From assembly GCA_000989525.1 (NCBI GenBank), contig LBON01000009.1, forward strand, positions 1-13,328: a stretch of 13,328 bases of DNA, given 5' to 3'. Under the pieces are notes generated by a model. That model made no database searches. It was not told the origin of the DNA and saw only the letters and a program-made list of their open reading frames with translations. This document shows positions 1 to 6,982 of this stretch, piece by piece. Made by a program: the position numbers and the translations under genes. This DNA comes from a candidate division TM6 bacterium GW2011_GWF2_32_72. GTDB lineage: Bacteria > Babelota > Babeliae > Babelales > GWF2-32-72. Each line of letters starts with the position of its first letter. Positions within the stretch are counted from its first letter, which is position 1.

Positions 1-1
1 A

Positions 2-502
2 AAAAAATGCTTAGGTATTGCATATGTGCTTACTAATAAAGCAACTGCAATTACCACTAAATGCATAAATTTTTGCGATGAATCTTTAAATAATCCTGTC
101 GCAGCAAAAGAAAAAATACAAACATTAAAACATGATGTTTTACAATTTATAGATGATGTTGGCGACAATTTAAGCGAAACTAATAAACTAGCAATAACAC
201 ACGCTCTTGGCGAATTTATAGCATCAGGATATTTAACTGGCGAAGCTATTAAATTTGCAGGAGAATTCTTAAAAATTATTGGCACAGAAATATTTGATAG
301 TTTTAAGGCATTTATAAAAGAAGTTTTAGAAATTAAATCACCCGCTCCTGTTGTTGTAACAACAAATGGTCTTATTATGCCCATGGAAGGCTTTAAAAAT
401 ACTGTGCAAAATGGCGCAAAAGTTGCAGAAAATACTCTTATTGATGGCGAACGAATAGCTATAGATGAAATCAAAAAAACCTACAATATCGCAAAAAATT
501 GA
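2..502 (+). CDS. C-terminal part of a large protein, probable polymorphic-toxin stalk (5' end outside window)
   Basis: The frame is open from base 2 with no stop, so the gene starts outside the window; the first possible internal start, GTG at 26, has no ribosome binding site and is probably not used. The visible part is about 166 residues, mostly amphipathic helix with alanine- and glycine-containing segments, then a short proline/valine-rich stretch (SPAPVVVTTNG) and another helix. It has no signal peptide or catalytic motif. It ends at TGA 500-502, where a toxin-like domain begins in the next frame (465-854). A helical, low-complexity pre-toxin region before a small C-terminal toxin is the usual polymorphic-toxin layout, so I infer that this is the stalk of one protein whose frame is now broken. 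Alternatively it is a complete C-terminus of an unrelated protein. The role is inferred from context only. Confidence 0.6.
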   Translation, partial: KKCLGIAYVLTNKATAITTKCINFCDESLNNPVAAKEKIQTLKHDVLQFIDDVGDNLSETNKLAITHALGEFIASGYLTGEAIKFAGEFLKIIGTEIFDSFKAFIKEVLEIKSPAPVVVTTNGLIMPMEGFKNTVQNGAKVAENTLIDGERIAIDEIKKTYNIAKN

Positions 503-854
503 ATATGATGGCATAGAAAGCGCTTTGGTTAAACCCCTTGGAAAAGGATCTACCGGAAGAACAGTTGCTAATAATTTAGAAGAACAATTGGCAATGAAAG
601 AAGTAATGTCAAATCCATTGCCGGATATTACAAAAGAAGGATGTAAAAAACTATCCGATGAAGGCCTTAAAATGACTGACAAAAGATGGCCAGAAAGCGA
701 CGGGTGGGAAAAAATTTCAAGAGAAATTAATACTTTCAGACCTGGAGGCGAAAAAATCAGAATTGAAATACACTACGTATGGAATGAACGATTAAATATT
801 TACGATGATTTTAAATTTAAAGATAAAATAGGACAAATAATAAATGAAAGTTAA
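465..854 (+). CDS. Polymorphic toxin C-terminal domain-like protein
   Basis: This 129-residue product has no signal peptide or membrane segment. Its last 60 residues carry a signature I associate with C-terminal domains of RHS/hemagglutinin-type polymorphic toxins: a DKRWPESDGW block (residues 72-81), an IEIHYVWN strand (100-107) and a closing YDDFKFK (113-119). His103 and Arg74 are candidate active-site residues, which is inference only. The ATG at 465 directly follows an in-frame TAG (462-464) and has no clear ribosome binding site, and the ORF overlaps the preceding frame by 38 bases. I therefore think this is the tip of the upstream protein separated by a +1 frame change, rather than an independent gene. 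Its stop overlaps the start of the first immunity-like gene, indicating translational coupling. The exact toxin family and target are not determined. Confidence 0.65.
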   Translation: MKSKKPTISQKIEYDGIESALVKPLGKGSTGRTVANNLEEQLAMKEVMSNPLPDITKEGCKKLSDEGLKMTDKRWPESDGWEKISREINTFRPGGEKIRIEIHYVWNERLNIYDDFKFKDKIGQIINES

Positions 855-1236
855 GCGTTTATCAATTACAGATGGTGGCAATATAGCTGTAGGCAAAATT
901 TGTAATGTGTATGCAATGTTATTATGGAAAGGATCATTAAAATATCTTCTAGGAGATGGTCCATACTGGTATTCTGCCGAACAATTTGAAATTGTTAACC
1001 CAACTTTACCATTGATTTGGTATTTTACTTTTAAAGAATACGAAAACGTTAAAAATAATTGTTTTTATACGGCTATATGGGGCTACAAAGAGCTTGTTTA
1101 TGATAAAAATCACAATCAAGATTTAATGGAACGAGAGCCAGAAGCTCTAGAAATTTTTTTAAAACGAAAAGAAGAAATTGACGAATTTGAAAATCCAGAA
1201 ATAAAAAAACCAATTTCTGAAAATTCTTATTATTAA
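844..1236 (+). CDS. Probable immunity protein 1 of the toxin locus
   Basis: This small 130-residue soluble protein has no signal peptide or transmembrane segment. Its ATG lies inside the last codons of the toxin-like ORF (11-base overlap), with a weak AGGA site upstream, so the two are probably co-translated. Visible features are an N-terminal MKVK strand, VGKICNVY (about residues 16-23), WYSAEQFEIV, a LPLIWYF core, WGYKEL, and a charged C-terminal helix with KRKEEIDEFE. The same blocks recur in order in the next gene, so the two are paralogs. Small acidic cytosolic proteins placed directly after a toxin domain are the classic arrangement of polymorphic-toxin immunity proteins, and the WYPAE-F-E then WYF pattern resembles families annotated that way. 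Immunity function is inferred from position, size and duplication. Confidence 0.65.
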   Translation: MKVKRLSITDGGNIAVGKICNVYAMLLWKGSLKYLLGDGPYWYSAEQFEIVNPTLPLIWYFTFKEYENVKNNCFYTAIWGYKELVYDKNHNQDLMEREPEALEIFLKRKEEIDEFENPEIKKPISENSYY

Positions 1237-1253
1237 AATCATAAAGGATATAA

Positions 1254-1673
1254 ATGAAAGTAAAATGCATTGCGAATACCATCGCAGGTTTATCACAAAA
1301 AACAATTGAATTAGGATATTCAAGCGAAACTAAATTTAAGATTCAAGTCGGAGAAACATATACAGTTTATGGCATGTCTATGTGGAAAAATTCACTAGAT
1401 TATTTAATCTCAGAAAAAGAAACAAATAATCCTGCTTGGTACCCAGCTGAACTGTTTGAAGTAATTTACAATCTATTACCAATTATATGGTATTTCAATT
1501 TCGAACGATACAAAAATTATAAAGGCGAAGATTCTGAAAAAGCTTTTTGGGGATACAAAGAAATGATCGCAGATCCAGAGCATTACGCAAATCTAGTAGA
1601 AGGCAAACAAGAAGCTATTGATATTTTCAATAAAAGAAAACGCCAAATAGATGAATACGAAGATATGCGTTAA
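1254..1673 (+). CDS. Probable immunity protein 2, paralog of the preceding gene
   Basis: This 139-residue soluble protein starts 17 bases after the previous stop behind a clear AAGGA site (AAAGGATATAA then ATG). It aligns end to end with its upstream neighbour: MKVK start, VGETYTVYGM, WYPAELFEV, LPIIWYFNFE, WGYKEM, then a KRKRQIDEYE helix. It has about ten extra residues near the N-terminus (AGLSQKTIEL region). By eye roughly half the positions in the C-terminal two thirds are conserved. A second immunity paralog without its own toxin is common in polymorphic-toxin loci, where it may protect against variant toxins of relatives. Whether it neutralises the adjacent toxin domain cannot be seen from sequence. 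It closes the cassette; the next gene lacks similarity to it. Confidence 0.65.
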   Translation: MKVKCIANTIAGLSQKTIELGYSSETKFKIQVGETYTVYGMSMWKNSLDYLISEKETNNPAWYPAELFEVIYNLLPIIWYFNFERYKNYKGEDSEKAFWGYKEMIADPEHYANLVEGKQEAIDIFNKRKRQIDEYEDMR

Positions 1674-1756
1674 TTACAACATAAAATTTTCAACTCAAAG
1701 ACATTAGTAACAAATCTTAAATATCATGCATCATGGCAAATATAAGGCAATCGTAT

Positions 1757-2653
1757 ATGTTTAAAAATAAAGTATTTTTTAGTTTTTTATTTTTCTATTC
1801 ATCAAATATTTTTTGCATGCAACTTACAGACAGCTGCTATAAATCAAAAGTCAACTATAATCACACTCATAATGCAAATCAACTAACACCACTACAAATC
1901 GAACAAAAAGCAAGCTTTCAAAAATCTTATAATGCTTTAAAAATTGAAGCACGCATTTTTCCCCAAATAGGACAAATCATAAATGCATACCAACAAAAAA
2001 ACATAAATCCTAATTATCTAAACGAACAAACTAAAAACCTCTCTGATAAATACAAAAATTTAATTCTAGAAGATGGCCGCATGAATGAAAATTTTTATAA
2101 TCTAAGCGCCAAAAATCTAGTTGCGAGAATCAATGCTCTAGAAAAAGAAAAATATAAACTTGATAATTCCATTAATGCTTTCGGTCCAAGCATGTGTAAA
2201 GAGATATTTGACCAAACCCCACAATCAGAAAAACTAACTGTCTTAACTAAACTTTTAGATCAAAGGAGAGAGTGTGCTAACTTAATGGCTCAAAGCAGCA
2301 TTATCGAAGACAAACTTCGCCAAGCAAATGACATTTTAAAAGAAAAAAATACACAAATTTTACAAACAAAAGAAAATCAAGACTTTAAGCAAAAGCCTGT
2401 AGAGATAAAATCTTTACCCTCTTTTAAAGTTCTTGAGCTTATTAAATTAACAAACAAAATATTTAATAACGTAGAAGCTACAACAAATAACAAACTCACA
2501 AACAAAACAATAAAAAAAGTCGAAAAATATATAATAAAAAATGTTTATTATATACACAGAATAAATAAATACTTTCTTGATAAATTTAGTAAATATAAAA
2601 ATGTAGCCCTAAAATACTTAGATCCTAACGGTAATCCTGAAAATAGGATCTAA
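1757..2653 (+). CDS. Exported helical protein of unknown function
   Basis: I do not recognise a family. The reading frame opens with ATG at 1733, but the ATG at 1757 is preferred: it has an upstream TAAGG site and begins directly with a signal peptide (MFKNKV then a Phe-rich hydrophobic run ending near NIFC). The mature protein of about 275 residues is Lys/Asn/Gln-rich and almost entirely predicted helix, with likely coiled coil in the middle (NALEKEKYKLD, then about 40 residues around RQANDILKEKN). Two cysteines occur in the central part (in SMCKEIF and RRECANL). The Cys at the end of the hydrophobic run follows Phe, so it is not a good lipobox. Export to periplasm, surface or host is inferred from the signal peptide. 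It lies between the toxin cassette and the exported AAA+ gene. Confidence 0.6.
   Translation: MFKNKVFFSFLFFYSSNIFCMQLTDSCYKSKVNYNHTHNANQLTPLQIEQKASFQKSYNALKIEARIFPQIGQIINAYQQKNINPNYLNEQTKNLSDKYKNLILEDGRMNENFYNLSAKNLVARINALEKEKYKLDNSINAFGPSMCKEIFDQTPQSEKLTVLTKLLDQRRECANLMAQSSIIEDKLRQANDILKEKNTQILQTKENQDFKQKPVEIKSLPSFKVLELIKLTNKIFNNVEATTNNKLTNKTIKKVEKYIIKNVYYIHRINKYFLDKFSKYKNVALKYLDPNGNPENRI
2618..2653 (+). terminator. Possible hairpin terminator overlapping a stop codon
   Basis: A perfect 10-base inverted repeat, TTAGATCCTA (2618-2627) and TAGGATCTAA (2644-2653), has a 16-base loop. The right arm includes the TAA stop of the helical exported protein. A weak T-rich stretch follows (ATATTTGGATTTT). 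The stem is AT-rich, so its strength as a terminator is doubtful. Confidence 0.35.
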
Positions 2654-2727
2654 TATTTGGATTTTAATAGAAATATTAACTAAATAAATAAAACTGTAAC
2701 AAAAACTTTTAACTAAAGGATACTAAA

Positions 2728-4116
2728 ATGAAACATAAAAAAATAATTTTTTTAACAGCAATAATTCTTTCAAGCTTATTTAATACGCAAATAAGTGCTG
2801 ATACTAATAATGATTTAGATTGTTGCCCTTGTTGTTCATGCTGTAACGATTTTTCTGAGTGCGATTATAACCCGTCTACAAATGAAGAAAATTATAAAAC
2901 TGAACTTTCAGACGAAGAAACGCCTAACCAAATAAATTTAGATGATATTTTATTAAAAAAATTTCCATGGTCAAATATCGCAGAAACATATCAAACACCA
3001 ACAAAATCAAAATTGATGCTTCAAGATCCTGAAATGCCAGAAAATTTTAAAAAATTTATCTACAAAGAATTATGTCCACAGTCGTTAAAAGATCTAATAA
3101 TAGGCCACAAAAGACTTGGGCAAAAAACGCTAAGTAACAATTTTGCAAGACACCTGCCAAGAGTAGTTGTTTTGCATGGTCCAAACGGAACTGGCAAATC
3201 AACTCTTGGAGTCTTGATTGCAAAAAAACTGAACTATAAACTTATTTTTATTAATTCTGGATTTTTAGGCACTATGTATAAACAATCTGAAGAAGTAAAT
3301 TTGAGCGAAGAGATCGCCCCCTTACTAGAAGATGGGACCCCGTGCGTTATAATTATTGATGAAGCCGATGCTTTAGTTGGAAAAAACGATAACAAAGACA
3401 ATCTCAATAGAAATAAATCTGCTGCTATCGCACAAATGATGGACATGATAGAAAAAAAACCAAATTTTATTCTTGTTTGGACAACGAATAATATCGATCA
3501 AATAGATGCAAAATTTAAAGATAGAATTGGTTTTTGCAAAAGAATAGAAGTTAAACTGCCAAACCAACCACAAAGAGAAAAAATTATAAAATATTTAATA
3601 ACAGATAAAAAAGAAACTTCAAGCGATAATATAAAAATAGCTTGTGAAAATTCATTTAATGACTTTTCTTATATTGCAAAAATAACTAATGGTTTTTCTA
3701 TTAGATCACTTGAAGAACTTGTAGCCGAATCTTTTCTTAAAGCAATAATAAGATTACCAAAAAAAACTACTGAAGATTCTGAAAAAAACGCCCCTACAAA
3801 TATTATTTTAAGAAAAAAAGATTTCATCGAAACAAGCAAAAAAATACAAACCGGTATATCAGTAGATAAAAATGCTGAATCAAATAAAAGCATGCTAAAA
3901 AATATTAAAGAATATGGACTTGCTGGTTGCGCAATAACTATTGCTTGCACAGCTTTGGGGGGCGGCATTAGTTACCTAATATCTAAAAGTGCTCTAGAAC
4001 AAGCCTACATAGCCGCAGAACAAAATCGTAAATCTTCAATCGCATCTATCAGCATAAGTGCCTTGGGAATTGCTATAAGCGCAACTCTTACAGCAATAGG
4101 TTTAATTTATAAATAA
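2728..4116 (+). CDS. Exported or membrane-anchored AAA+ ATPase with Cys-rich N-terminus
   Basis: This 462-residue protein starts behind an AAAGGA site. Residues 1-24 form a signal peptide or anchor (MKHKKIIF, hydrophobic core, ISA before D25). A cysteine cluster follows at 32-45 (CCPCCSCC then C45), then an acidic linker. The ATPase core spans about 100-345: Walker A GPNGTGKST (151-159), Walker B CVIIIDEADAL (206-216), sensor-1 WTTNN (251-255), an arginine-finger region DRIGF (265-269), and a GFSIRSLEEL helix (322-331) at the usual C-terminal lid position. This is the classical AAA arrangement related to FtsH/Cdc48-type modules, but no protease motif (HExxH) is present. Two hydrophobic segments (about 397-418 and 438-461) could form a membrane hairpin. 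Having ATPase motifs behind a signal peptide is odd, since ATP is normally absent outside the inner membrane. Export to a host or an inverted topology are the options. Substrate unknown. Confidence 0.8.
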   Translation: MKHKKIIFLTAIILSSLFNTQISADTNNDLDCCPCCSCCNDFSECDYNPSTNEENYKTELSDEETPNQINLDDILLKKFPWSNIAETYQTPTKSKLMLQDPEMPENFKKFIYKELCPQSLKDLIIGHKRLGQKTLSNNFARHLPRVVVLHGPNGTGKSTLGVLIAKKLNYKLIFINSGFLGTMYKQSEEVNLSEEIAPLLEDGTPCVIIIDEADALVGKNDNKDNLNRNKSAAIAQMMDMIEKKPNFILVWTTNNIDQIDAKFKDRIGFCKRIEVKLPNQPQREKIIKYLITDKKETSSDNIKIACENSFNDFSYIAKITNGFSIRSLEELVAESFLKAIIRLPKKTTEDSEKNAPTNIILRKKDFIETSKKIQTGISVDKNAESNKSMLKNIKEYGLAGCAITIACTALGGGISYLISKSALEQAYIAAEQNRKSSIASISISALGIAISATLTAIGLIYK

Positions 4117-4188
4117 ACAAATATAATCAGTCCCGTGACTTTAATAAGATAAAAAGACTTGCTTTATAATTTTTTTTATTTAAAATTA

Positions 4189-4194
4189 TATAAT
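4189..4194 (+). promoter_or_regulatory. Possible -10 box upstream of tRNA-Ser
   Basis: TATAAT lies about 28 bases before the mature tRNA 5' end in a very AT-rich stretch. No convincing -35 hexamer sits 16-18 bases upstream, so this is a weak candidate. Confidence 0.3.
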
Positions 4195-4221
4195 ATATTG
4201 AAATTTTGACTTTAAAGATTT

Positions 4222-4307
4222 GGAGAGGTGGCAGAGTGGTCGAATGCGGCGGTCTTGAAAACCGTTAGCCTGAATAAGGCTCAAGGGTTCGAATCCCTTC
4301 CTCTCCT
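4222..4307 (+). tRNA. tRNA-Ser (anticodon TGA)
   Basis: The cloverleaf can be drawn by eye. The acceptor stem GGAGAGG (4222-4228) pairs perfectly with CCTCTCC (4300-4306). The anticodon stem GCGGT/ACCGT encloses loop CTTGAAA (4254-4260) with anticodon TGA (4256-4258), reading UCA. The long variable arm AGCC-TGAATAA-GGCT is typical of a class II tRNA, and the T arm is AAGGG-TTCGAAT-CCCTT. No CCA is encoded. The discriminator base is T (4307), whereas bacterial tRNA-Ser normally has G there. The gene is followed by a strong hairpin terminator. Confidence 0.96.
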
Positions 4308-4317
4308 TTAAAATTAG

Positions 4318-4348
4318 AAACCCGGCTTGAAAAACAAGCCGGGTTTTT
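4318..4348 (+). terminator. Bidirectional intrinsic terminator between tRNA-Ser and the Cache-repeat gene
   Basis: A perfect 12-bp stem, AAACCCGGCTTG (4318-4329) and CAAGCCGGGTTT (4335-4346), has an AAAAA loop and a T-run continuing to 4348. Flanking bases are A-rich on the left, so the minus-strand transcript from the Cache-repeat gene also gets a T-rich tail. It therefore probably ends both convergent transcripts. Confidence 0.85.
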
Positions 4349-4394
4349 GTATTTCTTATCTAATTGCATTTTAAAACAAACGATAATATAAAAT

Positions 4395-6062
4395 CTACTT
4401 AATAAAGAAGCTTGATCCAACAGCGTAAGATCTTCCGTCTTTTTCAACCTTCATGACATAAACTGTTTTCAATCTACCACGATCTCTATAGATAACTGTC
4501 CCAGAACCATCTTTGGCCGTATTAATTATAAGCTTTACATATTGACGACCATCATCATCTTTTGCTGTAAGCATATCTTTCCATACCATATTATAATCAG
4601 AGCCATAAACCAAACATAAACCTGAAAAATCATAAACAAATATTTCTAAATCGCCTTTTACAAACTTACCACTTCGTTTAATAAATTCTCCAAATGCTTT
4701 TTCGGGGCCCAAATCTCTTATAGATCCAGCTGCATCCTTTACAATAAGCTGCATAGTCTCAGGCTTTGATGTTGGAAATATTCCACATCCAATAACATAC
4801 TTTTCACCCGCAACAACTATTTCTTCAACATACCTAAACATGTAACTATTCTTAACTTTATAGTCTACCCAACCGCCACCAGCTTTGGCCTTATCAATCA
4901 TTTGTCTTATTGGATATTTTCCAGTCTCATCTTTTACATTCCATTGATTAATTCCTATATAATCATAATTTGCACCATGAGCTATACATTTTCCTTTAAT
5001 ATCATAAACAACTAAAAACAAATCTCCGTTTCTATAATCTTTCTTAGTTCTTTCGGAAAATTCTTTACTTGCTGCCGCTGCACCATTTTTTGCCATATAT
5101 GCATAGCCCTTTTTTACAAGCTCAACAACGGCCTTACGATCTGTATCTGGGTAATAACCGCAAGCAATAAAATATTTATTTCCATCCCTATCTATAACTT
5201 TCTCGGCATATGTTAGCTTTTTTGCACCTTTAGAAATGTACTCAGTCCAAATTCCGATATCTTTTGTCTGTAATTCTTCTATAATTTCTCTATTTATAAA
5301 CCGTCCTGCAGAATCTTTATAATCAATTGCACTTGTCCCAATAATTCCAGGAATATCTCCCTGAGCAACTATCTTACCTTTAAAATCTAATGCGAAAAGA
5401 TACAAATCTCCGTTAATAAAACGACCCAAAGAATAACTAAATTCACTAAAAACGGCTTGTGTTGATCCTCCAGACTTCATTACATTATTAAAAGTTTCAA
5501 CCGCATTTCTAACTAAAGAAACAGTAGCATCTTTTTTTGATAATGGATAAAAACCAGAACCTATAGCATATTTTTTGCCATCCTTCTGGGCGCCTTTAAC
5601 ATAAACAATTTTTGTAGCATTATCTTTTTGATAATTTATCCATCCACTACCAGTCTTAGCTTTATCAATAATCATTTTTATAACAGGGTTACCAAGAATA
5701 TCTTTATAATTTGTTCTATCTTGCCATATCAAATAACGATCTTGACCATGCGCTAAACAAACATTATTAAAATCGTAAACAAATAAATGCAATTCGCCGT
5801 CAATAAATTCTTTTGAATAACTAAATGCATTCATTGATTTGCCAAAATCATTTTTTTCAAAATATTGTACTGCTTTATCAACTAAATTTTTCACGTCAAC
5901 TTTTCTTGAATCAGAGTATGCCTTTTCATCAAAACCTTCAACTCCAACAGAGTCATTCATTCCAGAAACAACAGCTTTTGCAGCTGGCGCCAAAGCAATA
6001 AAATTATAAAAAACAGTTAAAACAAAAACAATTACAAAATTATATTTTAAATATCTATTCAT
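4395..6062 (-). CDS. Exported protein with four tandem Cache-like sensor domains
   Basis: This 555-residue protein starts behind a GAGG site six bases upstream. Residues 1-30 are a signal peptide ending APAAKA. The rest is four tandem copies, about 120-130 residues each (about 53-174, 180-307, 310-433, 437-555). Each has the same order: an N-terminal helix ending in AV-x-YF-type residues, a D/G-x-L-x-L/I-F-VYDF strand, a cLAHG-like strand, a kD-x-x-G motif, an I-x-x-AK-x-GxGW-x-x-Y segment, a YV strand and a closing kYaIGsGFYP. This is the pattern of single-Cache (sCache_2-type) extracellular ligand-binding domains. Cache domains normally feed a kinase, cyclase or chemoreceptor; here there is no transmembrane helix after the sensors and no output domain. 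It is probably a free periplasmic binding protein, ligand unknown. It lies 30 bases downstream of the Bax inhibitor-like gene in a likely operon. Confidence 0.85.
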   Translation of the reverse strand: MNRYLKYNFVIVFVLTVFYNFIALAPAAKAVVSGMNDSVGVEGFDEKAYSDSRKVDVKNLVDKAVQYFEKNDFGKSMNAFSYSKEFIDGELHLFVYDFNNVCLAHGQDRYLIWQDRTNYKDILGNPVIKMIIDKAKTGSGWINYQKDNATKIVYVKGAQKDGKKYAIGSGFYPLSKKDATVSLVRNAVETFNNVMKSGGSTQAVFSEFSYSLGRFINGDLYLFALDFKGKIVAQGDIPGIIGTSAIDYKDSAGRFINREIIEELQTKDIGIWTEYISKGAKKLTYAEKVIDRDGNKYFIACGYYPDTDRKAVVELVKKGYAYMAKNGAAAASKEFSERTKKDYRNGDLFLVVYDIKGKCIAHGANYDYIGINQWNVKDETGKYPIRQMIDKAKAGGGWVDYKVKNSYMFRYVEEIVVAGEKYVIGCGIFPTSKPETMQLIVKDAAGSIRDLGPEKAFGEFIKRSGKFVKGDLEIFVYDFSGLCLVYGSDYNMVWKDMLTAKDDDGRQYVKLIINTAKDGSGTVIYRDRGRLKTVYVMKVEKDGRSYAVGSSFFIK

Positions 6063-6092
6063 ATCAAACCTCTAAAAAAATTTATTAAAATT

Positions 6093-6791
6093 TTATTCGC
6101 TTCTTCTGCCGGTAAATCTTAATAAAAATAAAAATAAATTAATAAAATCTAAATATAAAGTAAGCGCACCTAAAATTGCAATCTTATTTCGCACTTCGCC
6201 CGTAAACATTAACTTTCTTGCTAGCGCCTTTATTTGCTGTGAATCATAAGCTGTTAATAATGTAAAAATAATCACTCCAGCTACTGAATATACATAATCA
6301 AGCATCGCACTTTTTAGAAAAATATTAACAAAACCTGTTAATATTAAACCTATTAAAGCCATAAAAGCAAAGCTACCAACAGATGTTAAATCTGCTTTTG
6401 TAAAATATCCGTACAAACAGGTTACTGCAAACATACCTGATGTTATCAAAAAAGTAGAATAAATCGAGCTAGCTGTATAAACCTGAAATATAAAAGATAA
6501 AGTTATCCCAACCATTGCAGCATAAAAAGCAAACATCATGAATGCAACAGGAAAAGACATTTTTAAAACAAAACCTGACAATGCTATTACCAAAACAAAT
6601 TGCAATATTATCAACCCAAATAACAACCATGGATTTTTTAATACAGGTTCAGCAATAGCTGGATTTTTAAAAATATAAAAAGATATTCCTGCTGTAATAG
6701 CAAGACCAATAGACATCCAACCATAAACTTTATAAATAAAATTTACAACCGAATGTTCACCCTGCTCAGATTGATACCCTCGAAAGTCCAT
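6093..6791 (-). CDS. Bax inhibitor-1/YccA family integral membrane protein
   Basis: The ATG at 6791 is chosen over an upstream in-frame start at 6824 because AAGGAG lies six bases before it; this gives 232 residues, normal for the family. The sequence has a short polar N-terminus (MDFRGYQSEQGE), then about seven hydrophobic segments. Family hallmarks are the first-helix VYGWMSIGLAITA region, the YDSQQIKALARK loop, and the C-terminal LYLDFINLFLFLLRFTGRR. Bacterial members (YccA, YbhL, BsYetJ) sit in the inner membrane; BsYetJ is a pH-dependent calcium leak channel and YccA modulates the FtsH protease. Which role applies here is not visible. It heads a two-gene operon with the four-Cache protein. 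Confidence 0.93.
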   Translation of the reverse strand: MDFRGYQSEQGEHSVVNFIYKVYGWMSIGLAITAGISFYIFKNPAIAEPVLKNPWLLFGLIILQFVLVIALSGFVLKMSFPVAFMMFAFYAAMVGITLSFIFQVYTASSIYSTFLITSGMFAVTCLYGYFTKADLTSVGSFAFMALIGLILTGFVNIFLKSAMLDYVYSVAGVIIFTLLTAYDSQQIKALARKLMFTGEVRNKIAILGALTLYLDFINLFLFLLRFTGRRSE

Positions 6792-6982
6792 AAAAATCTC
6801 CTTCTTTATAAAAATAAAATACACTATAAAAACTCTTTTATTACTCTATAATTATTGCCTTTGTATATCAATAATTTATAAAATTCAACTAATTTATTGC
6901 ACAATTACTATAATTTTTAGTAAAAAATATAGTACTTATTGAACGTATAAAAATAATTTTAAAAAAATTAAGAAGGGCTAAT

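Noticed and set aside
338-682. Minus-strand 114-codon frame
   Set aside because: Antisense to the stalk and toxin-like frames, which show coherent protein features; no ribosome site or family resemblance.
1073-1282. Minus-strand frame opposite the immunity genes
   Set aside because: Antisense to two clear paralogs; Phe/Leu-rich composition is the reverse of Lys/Glu-rich coding.
3234-3968. Three minus-strand frames inside the AAA+ gene
   Set aside because: All lie antisense to a gene with full Walker and sensor motifs.
4130-4141. AGTC-CCGT-GACT mini-hairpin after the AAA+ gene
   Set aside because: Four-base stem without a T-run is too weak to call a terminator.
4265-4447. Minus-strand 60-codon frame across the tRNA
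   Set aside because: It reads antisense through tRNA-Ser and yields the well-known spurious GEEGIRTLE type peptide; it also overlaps the terminator and the end of the Cache-repeat gene.
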